A DNA stretch of 52,640 nucleotides, taken from assembly GCA_937125035.1 (NCBI GenBank), contig CAKZLG010000066.1, forward strand, positions 1-52,640, given 5' to 3'. Origin of the DNA: an uncultured Maribacter sp. GTDB lineage: Bacteria > Bacteroidota > Bacteroidia > Flavobacteriales > Flavobacteriaceae. Below, one piece after another: positions 44,548-52,640 of this stretch (positions are counted from its first letter, which is position 1; every line of letters begins with the position of its first letter). The notes under the pieces are model-generated. The model was not told where the DNA came from and searched no databases. It was given only the letters and a program-made list of their open reading frames with translations. Made by a program: the position numbers and the translations under genes.

Positions 44548-46068
44548 ATGAAGAGAAAGTTGGAAATCATGGATACCACCCTAAGGGATGGGGAACAGAC
44601 CTCGGGGGTATCCTTTTCGGCATCGGAAAAACTCACCTTGGCCAAGCTTTTATTGGATGAGCTGAAAGTAGACCGCATTGAAGTGGCCTCGGCGCGCGTT
44701 TCAGAGGGCGAACTGGCAGCAGTTCAACAGATTACGGCTTGGGCAAAGGAAAAAGGGTATCTGGACCGGATTGAGGTACTCACCTTTGTGGATGGGGGGG
44801 TCTCCCTGAAATGGATGGAAAAGGCGGGCGCCAAATCACAAAATCTGCTTACCAAGGGCTCCCTGAACCATTTGACCCATCAACTTAAAAAAACTCCGGA
44901 AAAGCACTTTGCCGAAATCGCCCAACTCTTCAAATCGGCCTCGGAAAAAAAAATCATCAACAATATCTATCTGGAAGATTGGAGCAATGGCATGCGCAAC
45001 TCCCCAGAGTACGTCTTTCAGTTTCTGGACTTTCTGGCCACACAGCCCGTAAAAAGGATATTATTGCCAGACACTTTGGGCATCTTGACCCACACCGAAA
45101 CCCATGAATACATCCAAAAAATCGTAACACGCTATCCAGATCTGCACTTTGATTTTCATGGGCATAATGATTACGACTTGGGCGTGGCCAATATCATGGA
45201 GGCGGTAAAGGCGGGGGCCCACGGCCTGCACCTTACTGTAAACGGTATGGGCGAACGCGCCGGGAATGCCCCAATGGCCAGTGCCATTGCGGTCATCAAC
45301 GATTTTTTGGAGGATGTGGAGATATCGGTCAATGAATCATCGCTCTATAAAGTGAGTAAATTGGTGTCTGCCTTCACGGGTTTTGGCATTCCCCCCAACA
45401 AGCCCATTGTGGGTGATAACGTATTTACCCAAACAGCGGGAATCCATGCGGATGGGGACAATAAAAAGAACCTCTACTTCAACAATCTATTGCCCGAACG
45501 TTTTGGCAGAAAACGCAAATACGCCCTAGGAAAAATGTCGGGCAAGGCCAATATTGAAAAGAACCTGCAGGAGCTGGGCCTTACCTTAAACGAGGACGAA
45601 CTGAAAAAGGTAACTGCCAGAATCATTGAACTGGGCGATAAAAAGGAGCGCGTTACCAAAGATGACCTGCCCTTCATCATTTCGGACGTATTGGACACCG
45701 ATACCCACAAACAAAAAGTATTCGTAAAATCCTATGTGCTTACCCATGCCAAAGGACTTATGCCTTCCACTACCCTATCTGTTGAGATTCAAGGCAAGTC
45801 TTTTGAGGCCAACGCACAAGGAGACGGGCAATACGATGCCTTTATGAACGCCCTGCGCAAAATATACGACCAAAAAAAGTTAACCCTGCCCAAATTGGTG
45901 GACTATGCGGTGCGCATTCCGCCCGGAAGTAATTCCGATGCGCTGTGTGAAACGGTGATCACATGGGAAATGGAGGGCAAGGAATTTACCTCTCGCGGGC
46001 TGGATTCCGACCAAACGGTCAGCGCGATCAAGGCCACGGAGAAAATGTTGAACATCATAGCCCCCTAG
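44548..46068 (+). CDS. cimA: (R)-citramalate synthase-type enzyme of the LeuA superfamily
   Basis: The 506-residue DRE-TIM metallolyase has the catalytic Arg-13/Asp-14 in TLRDGEQ, the metal site in HGHNDYDLGVAN and a C-terminal LeuA dimer regulatory domain. Throughout it resembles the citramalate synthase of Leptospira rather than LeuA. The residues reported to shape the pyruvate pocket there (two Leu and one Tyr) are present as Leu-78, Leu-101 and Tyr-141, and the acetyl-CoA-side NLY follows HADGDNKK. It should condense acetyl-CoA with pyruvate to give (R)-citramalate, the first step of the threonine-independent route to isoleucine. Acting on 2-oxoisovalerate (LeuA activity) cannot be excluded. 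It sits between leuD and leuB in the operon. The assignment rests on my recollection of the Leptospira sequence. Confidence 0.75.
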   Translation: MKRKLEIMDTTLRDGEQTSGVSFSASEKLTLAKLLLDELKVDRIEVASARVSEGELAAVQQITAWAKEKGYLDRIEVLTFVDGGVSLKWMEKAGAKSQNLLTKGSLNHLTHQLKKTPEKHFAEIAQLFKSASEKKIINNIYLEDWSNGMRNSPEYVFQFLDFLATQPVKRILLPDTLGILTHTETHEYIQKIVTRYPDLHFDFHGHNDYDLGVANIMEAVKAGAHGLHLTVNGMGERAGNAPMASAIAVINDFLEDVEISVNESSLYKVSKLVSAFTGFGIPPNKPIVGDNVFTQTAGIHADGDNKKNLYFNNLLPERFGRKRKYALGKMSGKANIEKNLQELGLTLNEDELKKVTARIIELGDKKERVTKDDLPFIISDVLDTDTHKQKVFVKSYVLTHAKGLMPSTTLSVEIQGKSFEANAQGDGQYDAFMNALRKIYDQKKLTLPKLVDYAVRIPPGSNSDALCETVITWEMEGKEFTSRGLDSDQTVSAIKATEKMLNIIAP

Positions 46069-46164
46069 TCCTCAAAACGGGTACCGGTTAAGGGCAACCA
46101 TCAAAGTGGCACCATATGCCATGGAAGGGCCAAAGGGCTCAAAATAAAACGAAAAACAACTAGT

Positions 46165-46183
46165 TCCTACGTTCAGCGTAGGA
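46165..46183 (+). promoter_or_regulatory. Perfect hairpin ahead of leuB
   Basis: TCCTACG (46165-46171) pairs with CGTAGGA (46177-46183) around a five-base loop, 24 bases upstream of the leuB ATG, in the 138-base gap after the citramalate-synthase-type gene. There is no T-run, so it is not a plain terminator; an RNA processing site, operator or repeat remnant are all possible. AAAAGCGTAAAG directly after it recalls the repeats around the four-helix gene. Confidence 0.4.
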
Positions 46184-46206
46184 TAAAAAGCGTAAAGTAA
46201 ACCATT

Positions 46207-47262
46207 ATGAAAATGAACATCGCCTTATTGGCAGGAGACGGTATTGGCCCAGAAGTGATAGACCAAGCGGTAAAGGTATGTGATGCCATAGCCGAAAAAT
46301 ACAACCATGAGATCAGCTGGCAGCCTGCCCTTACGGGCGCTGCGGCCATAGATGCCGTTGGGGAGCCGTATCCGGACGAGACCCACGAAATCTGTGCCAA
46401 TGCGGACGCCGTGCTTTTTGGGGCCATAGGGCATCCCAGGTTTGACAATGACCCATCGGCCAAAGTAAGGCCTGAACAAGGTCTGTTGAAGATGCGCCAG
46501 AAATTGGGGCTTTTCGCCAATGTTCGGCCCACTTTCACTTTTCCATCACTCATAGACAAATCGCCCTTAAAAAGGGAACGCATAGAAGGAACGGACCTCA
46601 TTATTCTGCGGGAGCTTACCGGGGGTGTTTACTTTGGCGAGCGGGGCAGAAAAGATGACGGCAACACCGCTTTTGATACCATGACCTACCAACGTTTTGA
46701 AATTGAGCGCTTGGCGAAAAAAGGCTTTGAGATGGCCATGAAACGCTCCAAGAAACTATGTTGTGTGGACAAAGCGAATGTTCTGGAAAGCTCTAGATTG
46801 TGGCGGGAAACCGTGCAGCGTATGGAAAAGGACTATCCGGAAGTGGAGGTTTCCTATGAATTTATTGATGCTGTGGCCATGCGTCTCATTCAATGGCCCA
46901 AAGGGTATGATGTGATCATCACGGCAAACTTGTTTGGGGATATTTTAACGGATGAAGCTTCCGTCATTTCAGGGTCTATGGGCTTAATGCCCTCTTCCTC
47001 CGTAGGAAACAAAGTCTCCCTCTATGAACCCATCCACGGTTCTTATCCACAGGCGGCAGGAAAAGACATTGCCAACCCCCTGGCCACTGTACTTTCAGCA
47101 GCCATGCTCTTTGAGGATATGGACCTTACCAGTGAGGCCGAAGACATACGAAGAGTGGTCAACAAATCCTTGGCCGAAGGAATGGTCACAGAAGATCTTG
47201 CCGATGGAGGAATAAGCTATAAGACCAGTGAAGTGGGCAGTTGGTTGGCCAAAAACATCTAA
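46207..47262 (+). CDS. leuB: 3-isopropylmalate dehydrogenase
   Basis: The 351-residue protein is LeuB, the NAD-dependent decarboxylating dehydrogenase. The NAD loop GDGIGPE, the substrate Arg region (RLREL-type, here ILRELTGGVYFGER) and the metal Asp sites in DAVAMRLI and ANLFGDILTDEAS are present. It also oxidises methylmalate in the citramalate route, in line with its neighbour. A 138-base gap separates it from that neighbour. A strong bidirectional terminator follows. Confidence 0.97.
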   Translation: MKMNIALLAGDGIGPEVIDQAVKVCDAIAEKYNHEISWQPALTGAAAIDAVGEPYPDETHEICANADAVLFGAIGHPRFDNDPSAKVRPEQGLLKMRQKLGLFANVRPTFTFPSLIDKSPLKRERIEGTDLIILRELTGGVYFGERGRKDDGNTAFDTMTYQRFEIERLAKKGFEMAMKRSKKLCCVDKANVLESSRLWRETVQRMEKDYPEVEVSYEFIDAVAMRLIQWPKGYDVIITANLFGDILTDEASVISGSMGLMPSSSVGNKVSLYEPIHGSYPQAAGKDIANPLATVLSAAMLFEDMDLTSEAEDIRRVVNKSLAEGMVTEDLADGGISYKTSEVGSWLAKNI

Positions 47263-47269
47263 CAGAAAA

Positions 47270-47301
47270 GAAAAGGCCCCAGATTGCTCTGGGGCCTTTT
47301 C
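47270..47301. terminator. Bidirectional terminator between leuB and the MFS gene
   Basis: GAAAAGGCCCCAGA pairs perfectly with TCTGGGGCCTTTTC around a TTGC loop, a 14-bp stem with A's on one side and T's on the other, so it can end transcription from both strands. The leuB and MFS genes converge on it. Confidence 0.93.
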
Positions 47302-47319
47302 ATTTAACGTTTGGGCCAA

Positions 47320-48522
47320 TTAACGAGACCCCAACTCCATCTCATTGGCCCTTTTTTGCCTATGCCGCCTGGCCATTAGGATCAATAGGGCAATGGCCAC
47401 TCCAAGGGCTGCTAGAAAAGCGCCCACAAGACTGGAAAAAGCAACGCCATAGCCCAGGGCAATGGGCAGACCGGCCAAATAGGCCCCAGAAGCATTGCCC
47501 ATATTAAAGGCACTTTGGTTCATGGAAGAACCCAACATCTCCAATCCTTTGGCGCTATTGATAATGGCCATTTGTATGGGTGCCGAAACGGTAAAGGAAA
47601 CCACTCCTATCAAAAATGTGAACGCTAGAAGTAGCCAAGGATTGGTGGCAATGATCATATTGACGACCAAGATAAGCGCCATGGCCGAAAGGCTCATGAT
47701 CACCGCCGGCAAAGGTGAAAACCGCTCTGCCATTTTAGCTCCCAAAAAATTTCCGGCCACCATCCCCAGGCCCGCCAACATCATAGCATAGCCCACGAAA
47801 TGGTCTGGAAGCCCGGCCACTTCCTTCACCAAGGGCGCTATATAGCTATACCAAGCAAAGAATCCGCCCGTGCCAATAGTGGTCAGGGCAATAAGTGCCC
47901 AAAGCTCGCCATTTTTGAGTCGCGCTGCCATGGAACCGGTATCGGGTAAAACGGGAATGCTGATTTTTGGCACCCAAAAATAAAGACTGCACATGGTGAT
48001 CAGTCCTACGACGCCCACCATATAGAAGGAAACACTCCAACTGAAATGGTGGCCCAAATAGGTGCCCAGGGGCACGCCAAGTACATTGGCCACGGTGAGA
48101 CCCGTGAACATCACCGCAATGGCTTGGGCCCCTTTCCCTTCTTTTACAAGTTTGGTGGCCACCACGGCACCAATACCAAAGAAAGCACCGTGGGGTATTC
48201 CCGATAAGAACCGGAGTACCATGAGCATGTGGTAATTGTCTGCCAAACCGGACAAGGTGTTGAATACGGTAAACCAGACCATCAATAAAAAAAGCATACG
48301 CCTTGGCGCCAATTTGGAGCCCAGCCCCGTTAAGGTGGGAGCGCCCACCACTACCCCGAGGGCATAAGCCGCTATAAAATGGCCTGCCTCCGCAATGGTC
48401 ACTTGGAGGGCTTCTGCCACCTCCGTAAGGATGCCCATGATGACAAACTCGGTAAGTCCTATACCAAATCCGCCCATGGCCAAAGCAAACAAGGCTTTTT
48501 TGTTAGAGGGATGTATCTTCAT
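47320..48522 (-). CDS. MFS transporter (DHA1/AraJ-like sugar or drug efflux)
   Basis: The 400-residue protein has twelve predicted membrane helices and the MFS loop signature between helices 2 and 3 in GSKLAPRR. The opening KALFALAMGGFGIGLTEFVIMGIL is typical of the DHA1 group (AraJ, YdhP, sugar-efflux-like). Substrate unknown. It is a single gene; an upstream ATG at 48534 would add four residues. About 200 bases separate it from the GapN gene and hold no supported gene; a 28-codon ORF there is not convincing. Confidence 0.9.
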   Translation of the reverse strand: MKIHPSNKKALFALAMGGFGIGLTEFVIMGILTEVAEALQVTIAEAGHFIAAYALGVVVGAPTLTGLGSKLAPRRMLFLLMVWFTVFNTLSGLADNYHMLMVLRFLSGIPHGAFFGIGAVVATKLVKEGKGAQAIAVMFTGLTVANVLGVPLGTYLGHHFSWSVSFYMVGVVGLITMCSLYFWVPKISIPVLPDTGSMAARLKNGELWALIALTTIGTGGFFAWYSYIAPLVKEVAGLPDHFVGYAMMLAGLGMVAGNFLGAKMAERFSPLPAVIMSLSAMALILVVNMIIATNPWLLLAFTFLIGVVSFTVSAPIQMAIINSAKGLEMLGSSMNQSAFNMGNASGAYLAGLPIALGYGVAFSSLVGAFLAALGVAIALLILMARRHRQKRANEMELGSR

Positions 48523-48727
48523 AATAAGGCCCAAGGCCGTATGTACTTTTTAGTTGAAACATGGCATATTGCCCATGCGAAAGTAAGGCACATAACCCTA
48601 GCTGTCCCCTACAATATTGCCAGATAGCTATGCCGTATTACCAAAAATGATGGAACAGCAGGCGACGCGGATAAAGAAAAACCTATGCGTGGACTTAGAA
48701 AAATATGGGTTGCCTACGGTCTATGGG

Positions 48728-50311
48728 TCATAGGATATAATCCGTACTCAAGAAATTACTTGCCTTGGCATCCAACAAATTCTCTATGGTCTCATTGTTC
48801 AGTTCATTATCCTTAAAGGCAACGAACGTCCTAATGGAAAAGGAACGCAAGGCATCATGTACGCTCAAGGTAGCTTGTGCGGAATCCTTTCTGCCGGTAA
48901 ACGGGTACACATCCGGGCCACGTTGGCAGGAACTGTTCAGGTTGACACGACACACCAAATTGGCCAAGGTATCGATCAACGGGGACAAGGTGTACACATC
49001 CTTACCAAATAAACTTACCTGCTGGCCATAATTGGACTCGGCCATATCATCCAGAGGTTCGGAGATATCTGAAAAAGAAAGCACGGGAATGATTGGTCCA
49101 AATTGCTCTTCCTCATAGACCCTCATGTCCTTGGTGACAGGATAGAGAACGGCCGGCCAAATATAGTTGTCCGAATGTTGCCCCCCCTTTTCATTTTGAA
49201 TGGTGGCCCCTTTGGCCAAAGCATCATCCAGCAGTTCTTGGATATAAGCGGGTTTCTCCGGTTCTGGTAGCGGAGTAAGTTTTACCCCGTCTTCCCAGGG
49301 GTTTCCAAATTTTAAGGCATCTATTTTGGCGGAAAAGCGTTTCAGAAATTCCGCCTTTACCGCTTCGTGCACATAAACCACTTTCAAAGCGGTACACCGC
49401 TGACCGTTGAAAGAGGTGGTCCCTGCAATGACTTCCTCAATGGTAAGGTCCAAATCTGCATCGGGTAGGATAATGGCCGGGTTCTTGGCCTCCAATCCCA
49501 ATACCAAGCGCAGCCTATTGCTTTTTGGGTGCTGGTCCTGAAGTGCATTGGCAGATTTACTGTTACCGATCAAGGCCAGCACATCCACCTTTCCCGTTTT
49601 CATGATGGGAGCCGCTACTACACGGCCCCTGCCGAATAGAATATTCACCACACCCTTTGGAAAACAGCTCTGAAAGGCCTCTAACAAAGGGGTGATCAAA
49701 AGTACTCCATGCTTGGCAGGCTTAAATATGGTGGTATTGCCCATGATAATGGCAGGAATCAAGAGGGCAAAAGTCTCGTTCAAGGGATAGTTGTAAGGCC
49801 CCAAGCAGAGCACTACGCCCAAAGGGCCCCTGCGAATATGGGCATATACCCCTTGGTGCCTTTGGAATTTAGCACTGCTACGGTCCAAATCCTTATATTC
49901 CTCAATAGTATCGTAAATATATTCCACCGTACGGTCAAACTCCTTTTCTGAATCAGGGAGGGATTTGCCTATTTCCCACATGAGCAGCTTTACGATGAGC
50001 TGTCTCTTTTCCACCATTTTTTCCACAAAGGATTCCATGCATTCGATCCTATCCTTTACCTTCATGGTGGGCCAAATGCCCTGCCCCTTATCATAAGCAC
50101 TCAAGGCCGCCTCCAAGGCTTCCATGGCATCCGCCTCCTGCATGTTGGGGATACTTCCCAAGAGGGTGGGCGTATAGGGATCCGTAGAGGAAATGGTACT
50201 GAAGACCTGCGTCGTCTCCCCTTCCCATTTTCTAAGCTTGCCATCAATCAGGTAATGTTTTTGGTCTATGGTCTCCTTTATTTGATAGACTTCAGGTATT
50301 GTAGTGCTCAT
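48728..50311 (-). CDS. gapN: NADP-dependent glyceraldehyde-3-phosphate dehydrogenase-like aldehyde dehydrogenase
   Basis: The 527-residue member of the aldehyde dehydrogenase superfamily has the nucleophile Cys-306 in [10 protein letters not shown] and the general-base Glu in LGLEAKNP. The overall sequence, with [10 protein letters not shown] and [21 protein letters not shown] near the end, is of the non-phosphorylating GapN type, which converts glyceraldehyde-3-phosphate directly to 3-phosphoglycerate and supplies NADPH. That would feed NADPH-dependent steps such as the IlvC reaction next door; that link is inference. It is a single gene with its own promoter candidate. Confidence 0.85.
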   Translation of the reverse strand: MSTTIPEVYQIKETIDQKHYLIDGKLRKWEGETTQVFSTISSTDPYTPTLLGSIPNMQEADAMEALEAALSAYDKGQGIWPTMKVKDRIECMESFVEKMVEKRQLIVKLLMWEIGKSLPDSEKEFDRTVEYIYDTIEEYKDLDRSSAKFQRHQGVYAHIRRGPLGVVLCLGPYNYPLNETFALLIPAIIMGNTTIFKPAKHGVLLITPLLEAFQSCFPKGVVNILFGRGRVVAAPIMKTGKVDVLALIGNSKSANALQDQHPKSNRLRLVLGLEAKNPAIILPDADLDLTIEEVIAGTTSFNGQRCTALKVVYVHEAVKAEFLKRFSAKIDALKFGNPWEDGVKLTPLPEPEKPAYIQELLDDALAKGATIQNEKGGQHSDNYIWPAVLYPVTKDMRVYEEEQFGPIIPVLSFSDISEPLDDMAESNYGQQVSLFGKDVYTLSPLIDTLANLVCRVNLNSSCQRGPDVYPFTGRKDSAQATLSVHDALRSFSIRTFVAFKDNELNNETIENLLDAKASNFLSTDYIL

Positions 50312-50337
50312 GGTATTGGTTTTTTAGTTTTCCGATT

Positions 50338-50367
50338 AAAAGAATAACAACTGTCCCTTATATTCAA
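50338..50367 (-). promoter_or_regulatory. Candidate gapN promoter
   Basis: On the minus strand TTG (50367-50365) and TATTCTTTT (50346-50338) are 18 bases apart, and the gapN ATG is 26 bases further on. The -7 element differs from TAnnTTTG at its end. Confidence 0.4.
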
Positions 50368-50518
50368 TATACGATAATGATGTCAGGTAGCGCGTGATCA
50401 ACCCTTGATTTTTAGGTCAATCCTCTCAACTTACGGTTTTATCTTTCTGCGAACGGCAACTACAAGGACTTCCTGTTCCAAGCAATAAAACAAGCTCACA
50501 TCAAATAAATATTTAAAA

Positions 50519-50541
50519 GCAGGGATGTCATTCCCTGTTTT
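50519..50541 (-). terminator. Second hairpin downstream of ilvC
   Basis: CAGGGA (50520-50525) pairs with TCCCTG (50532-50537); A's and T's on the two sides allow termination in either direction. It lies just past the main ilvC terminator and probably serves as a back-up. Confidence 0.5.
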
Positions 50542-50551
50542 ATGGTTCAAC

Positions 50552-50577
50552 AAAAAAAGGGTCCCATGCGGACCCTT
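50552..50577 (-). terminator. Rho-independent terminator of the ilv operon
   Basis: On the minus strand AAGGGTCC pairs with GGACCCTT around a five-base loop and runs into seven T's (complement of 50552-50558). It lies 14 bases after the ilvC stop codon. Confidence 0.9.
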
Positions 50578-50590
50578 AAAAATCGATGCC

Positions 50591-52066
50591 CTACACAATG
50601 GGCTTCATGGCCGTCATGGATGCCCTTAGTCGCGCCCCCACAATTTCCACCGGATGCTCCCGTAATTTTTTGTTCACGGCAATCAATTTGGCATTGTCCA
50701 CCCCGGTATCCTTTCCTTCGCCATAATGCTCGCCGATGACATCCGTTTCTATGTTCTTCATAAAATCGGCCAACAAAGGCTTGCAAGCATGGTCAAAGAG
50801 GTAGCAACCATACTCGGCCGTATCCGATATGACCCGGTTCATCTCAAACAACTTTTTCCTGGCAATGGTATTGGCAATGAGTGGGGTTTCATGGAGCGAC
50901 TCGTAATAAGCGGATTCACCAATGATACCGGATTCGGTCATGGATTCATAGGCCAGCTCCACTCCTGCCCGCACCATGGCCACCATAAGTACGCCATGAT
51001 CGTAAAATTCCTGCTCACTGATCTTATCATTCCCAGCAGGGGTTTTCTCGAAGGCCGTCTCTCCGGTCTCCGCCCTCCAGGTCAACAAATTTTTATCATC
51101 ATTGGCCCAATCCTCCATCATTGTTTTGGAAAAATGTCCGGTCATAATATCATCCATGTGCTTTTGGAACAAGGGCCTCATGATCTCCTTTAATTCCTCA
51201 GAAAGTTCAAAGGCCTTTATTTTTGCAGGGTTGGACAAGCGATCCATCATATGGGTGATGCCCCCGTATTTCATGCCTTCGGTAATGGTTTCCCAACCAA
51301 ACTGAATGAGTTTGGAGGCGTAGCCCGCATCAATGCCCTTCTCCAACATTTTATCAAAACAAAGAATGGAGCCTGTTTGCAACAGCCCGCACAATATGGT
51401 CTGTTCCCCCATTAGATCCGACTTCACCTCTGCTACGAAGGAAGATTCCAAAACGCCTGCCTTATGGCCGCCCGTAGCCGCCGCGTACGCCTTGGCCTGT
51501 TCCAAGCCCTTGCCCTCAGGGTCATTCTCCGGATGCACCGCAATAAGCGTTGGAACGCCAAAACCCCTCTTGTATTCTTCCCGTACCTCTGATCCGGGAC
51601 TTTTAGGGGCCACCATGATCACGGTAAGGTCCTCACGGACCTTGGTGCCCTCTTCCACAATATTGAAGCCATGGGAGTAGGATAATGTAGCACCTTTTTT
51701 CATTAAGGGCATTACGGCACCCACCACCGCGGTATGCTGTTTATCCGGGGTAAGGTTAATGACCAAATCCGCAGAGGGAATGAGTTCCTCATAGTTGCCC
51801 ACCGTAAATCCATTCTCAGAGGCATTCAAATACGATTGCCTTTTTTCTTGAATGGCGGCATCCCGCAAGGCGTATGAAATATCCAGACCGGAATCCCGCA
51901 TATTGAGGCCTTGGTTAAGGCCCTGCGCACCACAGCCCACAATGACGATTTTTTTTCCTTTTAAGGCAGTGACACCATCAGAAAACTCGGCAGGCTCCAT
52001 GAACCGGCATTTGCCCAATTGGGTCAATTGGTCCCGTAACGATAGTGAATTGAAATAGTTTGCCAT
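50591..52066 (-). CDS. ilvC: Ketol-acid reductoisomerase, class II (long form)
   Basis: The 491-residue protein is the long-form KARI, which converts acetolactate and acetohydroxybutyrate to dihydroxy acids. The Rossmann motif [12 protein letters not shown] is followed by SYALRD; the doubled C-terminal knotted domain explains the length (class I enzymes are about 330 residues). It shows the acidic metal-site segments GDTMG-like [12 protein letters not shown] and E-rich [10 protein letters not shown]. It follows ilvN by 31 bases and precedes a strong terminator, so it is the last gene of the operon. Confidence 0.96.
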   Translation of the reverse strand: MANYFNSLSLRDQLTQLGKCRFMEPAEFSDGVTALKGKKIVIVGCGAQGLNQGLNMRDSGLDISYALRDAAIQEKRQSYLNASENGFTVGNYEELIPSADLVINLTPDKQHTAVVGAVMPLMKKGATLSYSHGFNIVEEGTKVREDLTVIMVAPKSPGSEVREEYKRGFGVPTLIAVHPENDPEGKGLEQAKAYAAATGGHKAGVLESSFVAEVKSDLMGEQTILCGLLQTGSILCFDKMLEKGIDAGYASKLIQFGWETITEGMKYGGITHMMDRLSNPAKIKAFELSEELKEIMRPLFQKHMDDIMTGHFSKTMMEDWANDDKNLLTWRAETGETAFEKTPAGNDKISEQEFYDHGVLMVAMVRAGVELAYESMTESGIIGESAYYESLHETPLIANTIARKKLFEMNRVISDTAEYGCYLFDHACKPLLADFMKNIETDVIGEHYGEGKDTGVDNAKLIAVNKKLREHPVEIVGARLRASMTAMKPIV

Positions 52067-52097
52067 CTTTTGTTATGATTTTTATTTATAAATAGGA

Positions 52098-52625
52098 TTA
52101 GTTATGTTGAAATTCCTTTAAGATTGCGCTGATCTGCATCTCATCTTTGCTTACGGAGATACGACCGGAACGCACAAACTGCATAATGCCAAAAGGTTTC
52201 AATTGGTCGTACATCTCATCTACCTCATGTCTTCTACCGGATTTTGCCAGCACAAAGAACTCGCGCGCTACCGTAACGATCTGCGAATTGCTCTCTTTGA
52301 TGATGTTCTGTATCTGACGCTCGTCAAACAACAGATGCGAAGCAATTTTAAATAGAGCCGATTCTTGGTAGATGGTTTCATCATCGGTATGGTAAAAAGC
52401 ACGTATCACCTCTATCTGCTTTTCAATCTGGCCCACGATATTGCGTACCCATTTCTCTGTTGTATAGACCACAATGGTGAACTTGGAAACATGGTCTATC
52501 TCAGATTTGGAGACATTAAGACTCTCTATATTGATATGCCTTTTTAAGAAAATGCCCGAAATTCTGTTCAACAGACCCACATTGTTCTCTGAGTAGACTG
52601 AAATGGTAAACCACATTTTTTCCAT
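52098..52625 (-). CDS. ilvN: Acetolactate synthase small (regulatory) subunit
   Basis: The 175-residue protein has an N-terminal ACT domain (about residues 4-75, FTISVYSENNVGLLNRISGIF) for feedback by branched-chain amino acids and a C-terminal domain that activates the catalytic subunit. It is complete at the window's end. The catalytic subunit gene (ilvB) should lie just upstream on the minus strand, outside the window; that is inference from family operon order. Confidence 0.94.
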   Translation of the reverse strand: MEKMWFTISVYSENNVGLLNRISGIFLKRHINIESLNVSKSEIDHVSKFTIVVYTTEKWVRNIVGQIEKQIEVIRAFYHTDDETIYQESALFKIASHLLFDERQIQNIIKESNSQIVTVAREFFVLAKSGRRHEVDEMYDQLKPFGIMQFVRSGRISVSKDEMQISAILKEFQHN

Positions 52626-52640
52626 AGGTACTATTTTTTT

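Noticed and set aside
48647-48733. 28-codon plus-strand ORF between the MFS and GapN genes
   Set aside because: Faintly regulator-like N-terminus but too short, not aligned to any motif, and it runs into the end of the convergent GapN gene.

Overview
The window is chromosomal DNA from a member of the Bacteroidota, most likely a marine Flavobacteriaceae. The evidence is the gene set (fused alpha/beta E1 of a 2-oxoacid dehydrogenase, OmpA lipoproteins, Gluconate_2-dh3 lipoprotein subunit, class II IlvC), promoters that fit TTG-N17-23-TAnnTTTG, the lack of clear Shine-Dalgarno sequences, and several TTG starts. The genus assignment is inference only. I see no prophage, insertion sequence or CRISPR array.

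Layout. (1) 1-1150: the 3' half of a Met-type tRNA at the window edge with a strong terminator, then an NmrA-like NAD(P)-binding protein. (2) 1197-12183: a sugar-oxidation locus. Nine tightly packed plus-strand genes (Tat-exported TIM-barrel epimerase/isomerase, Gfo/Idh/MocA oxidoreductase, GMC dehydrogenase, its small lipoprotein subunit, SDR, ROK kinase, SIS-domain protein, FAD oxidoreductase, PTE-type lactonase/hydrolase) meet, tail to tail, a two-gene minus-strand unit (exported nucleoside hydrolase, GntR/UTRA regulator). An 18-bp perfect palindrome lies in the promoter of the nine-gene unit and is the best candidate operator for that regulator. (3) 12303-18703: uvrA, a LOG-family nucleotide phosphoribohydrolase, and a large outer-membrane protein whose exported part looks like an inactive M1 peptidase. 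(4) 18857-24100: fused branched-chain-type E1, a kinase/phospho-lyase fusion resembling hydroxylysine or phosphoethanolamine catabolism, and a DoxX protein. (5) 24111-41860: mostly housekeeping genes (holA, a lone HsdR_N-type nuclease domain, GT2, OmpA lipoprotein, YrdC/Sua5 protein, GH16, pcrA/uvrD, DsrE, M20 amidohydrolase, FMN glutamate-synthase-like protein, a degenerate OmpA paralogue, patatin, M1 aminopeptidase, recG). (6) 42088-52625: branched-chain amino-acid synthesis: leuC, leuD, a citramalate-synthase-type enzyme and leuB on plus; ilvN and ilvC on minus, with an MFS transporter and a GapN-type dehydrogenase between them.

How they work together. The leu cluster carries LeuC, LeuD and LeuB, which can act on both the isopropylmalate and the citramalate series, but its condensing enzyme resembles Leptospira-type (R)-citramalate synthase and keeps its pyruvate-pocket residues. 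That points to a pyruvate route to 2-oxobutyrate and isoleucine, with IlvN/IlvC finishing the pathway. A small AT-rich four-helix-bundle (S23/IVS-type) gene flanked by short TAAAGC-rich repeats is inserted between leuC and leuD and looks like a mobile cassette.

The most novel unit is the oxidation locus at 1.2-12.2 kb. It combines periplasmic oxidation (GMC plus small subunit), keto-sugar chemistry (Gfo/Idh, TIM barrel), a ROK protein without the usual zinc motif, a SIS protein and a metal-complete PTE-family hydrolase, under an apparent local repressor, with no transporter or glycosidase of its own. Its substrate cannot be read from the sequence.
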